From NCBI GenBank assembly GCA_943359425.1, contig CALRHN010000025.1, forward strand, positions 1 to 9,060: a stretch of DNA of 9,060 nucleotides, in the 5' to 3' direction. This document shows positions 5,762-9,060 of this stretch, one piece after another (positions within the stretch are counted from its first letter, which is position 1; each line of letters begins with the position of its first letter). This DNA comes from Candidatus Nomurabacteria bacterium (GTDB lineage: Bacteria; Patescibacteriota; Minisyncoccia; Phycocordibacterales; UBA9973). Position numbers and translations under genes: made by a program. The notes beneath the pieces are model-generated. The model was not told where the DNA came from. It saw only the letters and a program-made list of their open reading frames with translations, and made no database searches.

Positions 5762-6337
5762 ATGAAGAAACGAAACATTATCACAGTCGCAGGTGTTCTC
5801 GGGAGCGGCAAGAGCACGGCCGCGAAGAATGTCGCCCGCGCGCTCGGCTACCCGCACTATTCGGCAGGGGACTTCATGCGCGACATGGCGAAGGAGCGCG
5901 GGATAACGCTCGCCGAACTCAATGTTCTCGCAGAGAACGATGAAGCCGTCGACAAGGAGATCGACCGGCGCCAGAAAGAGTTCATGGATTCCCATGATAA
6001 CTTCGTCATCGACTCGCGTCTCGGCTGGTGGCTCGCACCGGACTCTTTCAAAGTCTTTCTCGCTCTCGACCTCGATACGGCGGCCGAACGCGTTCTCGCC
6101 GACAAGGCGAACAATCCCAACCGGCTCTCCGAAGACAAACCCGTCGCGACATCGGAAGAAGTGAAAGCAAGCCTTTCAAGCCGTGCCGCAAGTGAACGCG
6201 CGCGATATATGAAATATTACGATATTGCGGATCATCAGAATCCGTCGAACTTCGATCTTGTCATCGATACGAAAGTAAACGGCATTGAGCAAGTGGCAGA
6301 GATGATTGTTGCCGGATACAAAGCCTGGCAAGCCTAG
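5762..6337 (+). CDS. cmk: P-loop nucleoside monophosphate kinase, cytidylate kinase-like (archaeal-type)
   Basis: The 191-residue protein has a Walker A loop GVLGSGKST (11-19), SAGDFMRDMAKERG (34-47) in the NMP-binding region, an acidic helix containing VDKEIDRRQKEF (63-74), DSRLGWW (84-90), FLALDLD at 99-105 and RAASERARYMKYYDI (141-155), where basic residues suit the lid. The order and the SAGD, D-x-E-I-D-R-R-Q and R-L-x-x-W features resemble the shorter archaeal/AAA_18-like cytidylate kinase family rather than the ~225-residue E. coli Cmk, so phosphorylation of CMP/dCMP by ATP is the best guess. Another nucleotide specificity, including an adenylate kinase-like role, cannot be excluded. 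It sits alone between a terminator and a new ribosomal promoter. No terminator follows it, so readthrough into rpsZ is possible. Confidence 0.8.
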   Translation: MKKRNIITVAGVLGSGKSTAAKNVARALGYPHYSAGDFMRDMAKERGITLAELNVLAENDEAVDKEIDRRQKEFMDSHDNFVIDSRLGWWLAPDSFKVFLALDLDTAAERVLADKANNPNRLSEDKPVATSEEVKASLSSRAASERARYMKYYDIADHQNPSNFDLVIDTKVNGIEQVAEMIVAGYKAWQA

Positions 6338-6338
6338 A

Positions 6339-6366
6339 TTGACAAAAAATCGTAGTTTGCTAATAT
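6339..6366 (+). promoter_or_regulatory. Promoter of the rpsZ-rplO ribosomal unit
   Basis: TTGACA (6339-6344), a 16-nt spacer and TAATAT (6361-6366), starting one base after the kinase stop codon. The predicted start is near 6373. Spacing and the TTTGCTARTATA context match the promoter before rpsS, suggesting that both ribosomal units are driven by the same promoter type. Confidence 0.78.
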
Positions 6367-6397
6367 AGCCCCTGTGACCGATCTGGTCTTTCTGGTC

Positions 6398-6448
6398 CGC
6401 TTTTCTCCTTTGTTTGCCTAGGTTCTAGGCTGATAAAGAACAAAAGCG
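6398..6448 (+). promoter_or_regulatory. Structured 5' leader hairpin upstream of rpsZ
   Basis: The ~110-nt leader contains a long imperfect hairpin: CGCTTTT (6398-6404) pairs with AAAAGCG (6442-6448); after a 3x3 internal loop CTTTGTT (6408-6414) pairs with GATAAAG (6432-6438) using two G-U pairs; after a single mismatch GCCTAG (6416-6421) pairs with CTAGGC (6425-6430) around GTT. No T-tract follows, so it is not a terminator. Flanking it are a short GACC/GGTC stem (6376-6388, with a competing second GGTC at 6394-6397) and a GGCC-CTCC-GGCC stem (6460-6471). A ribosomal-protein-binding autoregulatory leader is my inference; I cannot match it to a known family. Confidence 0.5.
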
Positions 6449-6482
6449 CGATACCGAGAGGCCCTCCGGCCCAATTTTATTT

Positions 6483-6668
6483 ATGGCAAAAAAGTCCACC
6501 GTCTATAGATCAGTGCGCAAGCCAAAGTTCTCGACCCGAGCGAAGAACCGCTGTTTCAAGTGCGGTCGCGGTCGCGGTTATATGGGCGACTTCGGACTTT
6601 GCCGCATCTGCTTCCGCGAGCTCGCTAACGAGGGAATGATCCCGGGCGTCAGGAAATCATCATGGTAG
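6483..6668 (+). CDS. rpsZ: 30S ribosomal protein S14, zinc-binding short form (uS14)
   Basis: S14 sits in the 30S head. This is the 61-residue zinc form: Cys24-x-x-Cys27 and Cys40-x-x-Cys43 form the zinc ribbon, and the C-terminus GMIPGVRKSSW is typical. It lacks the extra segment of the ~101-residue E. coli form. It is the first gene of the second ribosomal unit, with no Shine-Dalgarno before the ATG (CCAATTTTATTT). The stop codon lies in the loop of a 9-bp hairpin. Confidence 0.97.
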   Translation: MAKKSTVYRSVRKPKFSTRAKNRCFKCGRGRGYMGDFGLCRICFRELANEGMIPGVRKSSW

Positions 6669-6676
6669 ATGATTTC
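6653..6676 (+). promoter_or_regulatory. Hairpin enclosing the rpsZ stop codon
   Basis: GAAATCATC (6653-6661) and GATGATTTC (6668-6676) are perfect complements separated by six bases (ATGGTA), giving a 9-bp stem. The TAG stop (6666-6668) spans the loop and the first stem base. No T-run follows, so a terminator is unlikely. A processing site or a brake on coupled translation into rpsH is conceivable. Confidence 0.6.
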
Positions 6677-6680
6677 AGCC

Positions 6681-6764
6681 GAAAGCCCAAAGCTTAAAGT
6701 CACAAGCAAGGCTCGGCAAAATCAGAATTAACTTTCGACTTTCAGCTTTAAACTTTCAACTTAT
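6681..6764 (+). repeat. Heptad-phased inverted repeat element, rpsZ-rpsH gap
   Basis: Seven-bp units GAAAGCC, CAAAGCT, TAAAGTC, ACAAGCA (6681-6708) are followed by a spacer ending GAATTA and then AACTTTC, GACTTTC, AGCTTTA, AACTTTC, AACTTAT (6730-6764; the A at 6730 belongs to both). Left units carry AAAG, right units CTTT. The best arm pairing is 6689-6701 with 6737-6749 (12 of 13 bp). The right array ends 2 nt before the rpsH ATG. The layout is the same as at 4392-4477, with different unit sequences. Confidence 0.7.
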
Positions 6765-6766
6765 TT

Positions 6767-7159
6767 ATGGATCCAATCGCAAACATGCTCATCATGATAA
6801 AGAACGCTACGAACGCCTCGCGAGAGATCGTTGTTGTTCCGTATTCAAAGATGAAAAATGCCATCGCTACCTGTCTTCTGAACGAAGGCTATCTCGCCGG
6901 CATTGCGAAGAAGACGAAGAAAGGCTTTCCTGTTCTCGAACTCTCCATCGTCCCGACGCCGAAAGACGGCACTCCGAAAGTCTCCGAAGTAAAGCGCATC
7001 TCGAAACCTTCCCGTCGCGTGTACGTGGGCGTTCGCGATATGAAGCCGGTGAAGAACGGCCGCGGCATCCTCGTCATCTCGACACCGAAGGGCATTCTCA
7101 CTGACAAACAGGCAAAGAAAGAAATGGTCGGCGGCGAAGCATTGTTCACCATCGCATAA
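6767..7159 (+). CDS. rpsH: 30S ribosomal protein S8 (uS8)
   Basis: S8 binds helix 21 of 16S rRNA and in E. coli represses the spc operon. The start MDPIANMLIMIKNA (1-14), the Ser/Pro segment VKRISKPSRRVYV (75-87) and the C-terminal rRNA-binding loop STPKGILTDKQAKKEMVGGE (105-124) are diagnostic; 130 residues is normal. It is separated from rpsZ by an unusually long 98-nt gap holding a hairpin and a heptad repeat, so its translation may not be tightly coupled. rplF begins 5 nt after the stop. No Shine-Dalgarno is present. Confidence 0.97.
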   Translation: MDPIANMLIMIKNATNASREIVVVPYSKMKNAIATCLLNEGYLAGIAKKTKKGFPVLELSIVPTPKDGTPKVSEVKRISKPSRRVYVGVRDMKPVKNGRGILVISTPKGILTDKQAKKEMVGGEALFTIA

Positions 7160-7164
7160 ATTTT

Positions 7165-7701
7165 ATGTCACGTATCGGCAAACAACAGATCGAAATACCG
7201 GAAAAAACAGAAGTTGCTCTCGGCAACGACGGTTTGGTGAGCGTCAAAGGCCCGAAGGGTTCTCTCTCCCGCGTTTTCCGCGATGAGATCGAGATCAAAT
7301 CCGACGGCAAGATCGTCACGCTCGCTCCGCGCAAAGACGATATCCTCTCCCGCGCGCTCTGGGGCACATACGCTTCGCACATCAAGAACATGATCTCGGG
7401 GGTCAACACGCCGTACGAGAAGAAACTCATCCTCGAAGGAGTCGGATTCAAATCCGAAGTCGCCGGCAAGATGCTCAACCTCGCTCTCGGATTCTCCCAC
7501 CCTGTCCCTATAGCTATCCCTGACGGCCTCACGGTCACTGCAGAGAAGAACACTATTACGGTTACCGGTATCGACAAAGAACAGGTCGGACAGTTCGCAG
7601 CCATGGTTCGCGCGCTCAAGAAGCCGGAACCGTACAAAGGTAAGGGCTTCCGTTATTCCGACGAAGTCATCCGCCGCAAGCAGGGTAAGAAGAGCGCATA
7701 A
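7165..7701 (+). CDS. rplF: 50S ribosomal protein L6 (uL6)
   Basis: L6 lies near the GTPase-associated centre and the sarcin-ricin loop. It begins MSRIGKQQIEIP, has VKGPKGSL (27-34) in the first of two alpha/beta repeats, LEGVGFKSEVAGKMLNLALG (90-109) and FSHPV (110-114) in the second, and the hallmark KKPEPYKGKGFRYSDEVIRRK (152-172) near the end. 178 residues is normal. The ATG is preceded by AAATTTT, with no Shine-Dalgarno. The gap to rplR is 15 nt. Confidence 0.97.
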   Translation: MSRIGKQQIEIPEKTEVALGNDGLVSVKGPKGSLSRVFRDEIEIKSDGKIVTLAPRKDDILSRALWGTYASHIKNMISGVNTPYEKKLILEGVGFKSEVAGKMLNLALGFSHPVPIAIPDGLTVTAEKNTITVTGIDKEQVGQFAAMVRALKKPEPYKGKGFRYSDEVIRRKQGKKSA

Positions 7702-7716
7702 CCATTTTTTACGATC

Positions 7717-8061
7717 ATGCAAACTAAACCACAAAAAAGAATACGTTTGAAACAAAAGATCCGCACACGCGTTTCCGGAACTGCAACGACTCCTCGCTTG
7801 TCCGTTTTCCGCTCGAACAAATTCATCTACGCGCAGATGATTGATGACACGAAGGGCGTCACGATTGCGTCCGCTTCCGACGTGAAGACAAAAGCCGGCT
7901 CGAAGAAGACAGAACGCGCAGACATGGTAGGCGTAGCTATCGCCAAGATCGCCCTCGAGAAGGGGATCAAGACTGCAGTCTTCGATCGCAACGGATTCCG
8001 CTACACCGGTCGTGTCAAAGTCGTCGCCGATGCGGCGCGCAAGGCAGGCCTGAAATTTTAA
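7717..8061 (+). CDS. rplR: 50S ribosomal protein L18 (uL18)
   Basis: L18 binds 5S rRNA in the central protuberance together with L5. The basic N-terminus (residues 1-18) leads to TPRLSVFRSNKFIYAQMIDD (25-44), a central helix with ADMVGVAIAKIALEKGI (68-84) and VFDRNGFRYTGRVKVVADAARKAGLKF (88-114), the last being the usual family ending. 114 residues is normal. No Shine-Dalgarno is visible in the 15-nt gap after rplF. Confidence 0.96.
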   Translation: MQTKPQKRIRLKQKIRTRVSGTATTPRLSVFRSNKFIYAQMIDDTKGVTIASASDVKTKAGSKKTERADMVGVAIAKIALEKGIKTAVFDRNGFRYTGRVKVVADAARKAGLKF

Positions 8062-8072
8062 TACACACTATT

Positions 8073-8693
8073 ATGGAAACTAAACCAACAACAGCAACAA
8101 ATACAGGAGCAAACAAAGGAGGTCGCGCGGGAGATTCTCGCGGCGGATCTTTCGGTGGCGCACGCGGCGGTGCTCGCGGCGGCCGTCCAAACCGTCCTGC
8201 ATTTGATCGTCCAAAGCCTGAATTCGACCAGAAGATCCTCGCCATCCGTCGCGTTACCCGTGTCGTGGCAGGAGGACGCCGTATGACATTCTCTGTCGCT
8301 CTCGCGATCGGAGACAAGAAAGGCGGTGTCGGTCTCGGTACAGGAAAAGCTCTCGATACGGCTCTCGCCATCGGCAAGGCACTCAAGAGCGCGAAGAAGA
8401 ATATGATCAGGCTCGAACTCACGAAGACAATGTCCATCCCATTCGATGTCTCTGCCAAATTCTCAAGCTCTTCTGTCATGATCATGCCGAACCACGGACG
8501 CGGACTCGTTGCCGGCTCTGCTGTGCGCGACATGCTCTTCCTCGCCGGCATCAAAGACGTCACATCAAAGATTCATTCAGGTTCTAAGAACAAGCTCAAC
8601 AATGGACGCGCAACGCTCGCCGCTCTCTCAAAGCTTCCGCAAAAGAGAAAGATGATTGCGGCCGCAGCTCCCGCTCCCGCAGTCACTCAATAA
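8073..8693 (+). CDS. rpsE: 30S ribosomal protein S5 (uS5) with Arg/Gly-rich N-terminal extension
   Basis: S5 lines the mRNA entry tunnel and influences accuracy. The double-stranded-RNA-binding-like N-terminal domain spans about 50-115 (DQKILAIRRVTRVVAGGRRM, 52-71; GGVGLGTGKALD, 84-95); the C-terminal domain has IMPNHGRGLVAGSAVRDML (137-155), LAGIKDV (157-163) and LNNGRATLAAL (175-185). The protein has 206 residues against 167 in E. coli. The excess is mainly an N-terminal tail containing repeated RGG/GG units (17-38: GGRAG, RGG, GGARGGARGGR), probably disordered and RNA-contacting, plus an Ala/Pro-rich end. rplO follows after 13 nt with no rpmD between. Confidence 0.96.
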   Translation: METKPTTATNTGANKGGRAGDSRGGSFGGARGGARGGRPNRPAFDRPKPEFDQKILAIRRVTRVVAGGRRMTFSVALAIGDKKGGVGLGTGKALDTALAIGKALKSAKKNMIRLELTKTMSIPFDVSAKFSSSSVMIMPNHGRGLVAGSAVRDMLFLAGIKDVTSKIHSGSKNKLNNGRATLAALSKLPQKRKMIAAAAPAPAVTQ

Positions 8694-8706
8694 TCATTAA
8701 ACTTTT

Positions 8707-9060
8707 ATGGAACTACACAACCTCGTACGAAAAACAAAGAATAAGAAGAAGAAGCTCGTCGGCCGCGGAGGCCGCCGTGGAAAGACGTCCGGTCGCGGTA
8801 CGAAAGGCCAGCTCGCTCGTTCAGGCCGCAAGCTCCGTCCGGAATTCCGCGATGCATTGAAGAAGCTCCCGAAATTGCGCGGATATCGTTTCGCTTCCAT
8901 TCAAGTCAAATCAGTCACCGTTTCTCTCGGCGCTATCAACGACTCATTCGCAAACGGGGACACAGTCACTCCGGCAACACTCCTCGAACACGGTCTCATT
9001 TCTAAAAAGAAGGGGAACATCCCAGCCGTCAAGATTCTCTCTGATGGTGATATACTCAAG
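8707..9060 (+). CDS. rplO: 50S ribosomal protein L15 (uL15), 3' end beyond window
   Basis: The first 118 codons of L15, which contacts 23S rRNA in the large-subunit core. It has the conserved basic glycine-rich N-terminal extension GRGGRRGKTSGRGTKGQLARSG (19-40) and the start of the globular domain with TPATLLEHGLI (88-98) and VKILSDGDI (108-116). The opening MELHNLVRKTKNKKKK is shorter before the glycine-rich part than in E. coli. The frame is open to the last base. ATG 8707 is preceded by AAACTTTT, with no Shine-Dalgarno. secY would be expected next, outside the window. Confidence 0.95.
   Translation, partial: MELHNLVRKTKNKKKKLVGRGGRRGKTSGRGTKGQLARSGRKLRPEFRDALKKLPKLRGYRFASIQVKSVTVSLGAINDSFANGDTVTPATLLEHGLISKKKGNIPAVKILSDGDILK

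Noticed and set aside
5246..5995. A 249-codon minus-strand frame across rplE, the terminator and the kinase gene
   Set aside because: It reads through an intrinsic terminator and two well-supported genes on the other strand, with a low-complexity Ser/Arg-rich translation lacking any family motif.
6460..6480. GGCC-CTCC-GGCC stem followed by AATTTTATTT as a terminator before rpsZ
   Set aside because: The stem is only 4 bp and the following tract is interrupted by A residues; it lies immediately before an essential ribosomal gene. It may be part of the leader structure instead.
7168..7755. A 195-codon minus-strand frame opposite rplF
   Set aside because: It is antisense to a complete, conserved L6 gene, is Asp/Glu/Phe-rich as expected from the complement of its codons, and has no promoter or motif.
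2076..9060. Recoding of TGA, as in Gracilibacteria and Absconditabacteria
   Set aside because: All complete genes end in TAA or TAG and no TGA is used as a stop, but no conserved ribosomal-protein frame contains an internal TGA either, so there is no evidence that it is reassigned.

Overview
The window looks like the central ribosomal-protein locus (S10-spc region) of a member of the Candidate Phyla Radiation (Patescibacteria), most likely a Parcubacteria-type lineage. I base this on the S3 N-terminus (MSKIVHPYAHRLVILRDWKS), the absence of rpmD (uL30) between rpsE and rplO, a zinc-type short uS14, and very compact genes with low-complexity tails. This is recognition from the sequence alone; no database was searched.

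Left part (1-1973, minus strand): one uninterrupted reading frame, cut by the window edge, fuses an N-terminal MurL-type epimerase (UDP-MurNAc-L-Ala-L-Glu epimerase, PP-loop GGGKDS) to a C-terminal MurD-type glutamate ligase (GTKGKSTT P-loop). The two known activities would together build the D-Glu step of peptidoglycan without free D-Glu. Its promoter is an extended -10 only 7 nt from the ATG, predicting a leaderless mRNA.

Right part (plus strand): a divergent promoter at 2018-2045 starts rpsS-rplV-rpsC-rplP-rpmC-rpsQ-rplN-rplX-rplE, closed by a strong intrinsic terminator (5718-5744). A P-loop nucleoside monophosphate kinase resembling archaeal-type cytidylate kinase follows, with its own extended -10 and almost no leader. 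A second -35/-10 promoter begins directly after its stop codon and drives, behind a structured 5' leader, rpsZ-rpsH-rplF-rplR-rpsE-rplO, the last gene running off the window. The classical cluster is thus split into two ribosomal transcription units with a kinase gene between them. The usual upstream genes rpsJ-rplC-rplD-rplW-rplB are not adjacent.

The most unusual non-coding structure is a pair of 7-bp-phased repeat elements in the rpsQ-rplN and rpsZ-rpsH gaps. Each has heptads in one orientation, a short spacer ending in GAATTA, then five heptads in the opposite orientation ending at the next start codon. The rpsZ stop codon lies in the loop of a perfect 9-bp hairpin. Almost no gene here has a Shine-Dalgarno sequence; the exception is AAGGAG before rpsS. 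All longer gaps are covered by the listed features; no tRNA, rRNA, CRISPR array or insertion sequence was seen.
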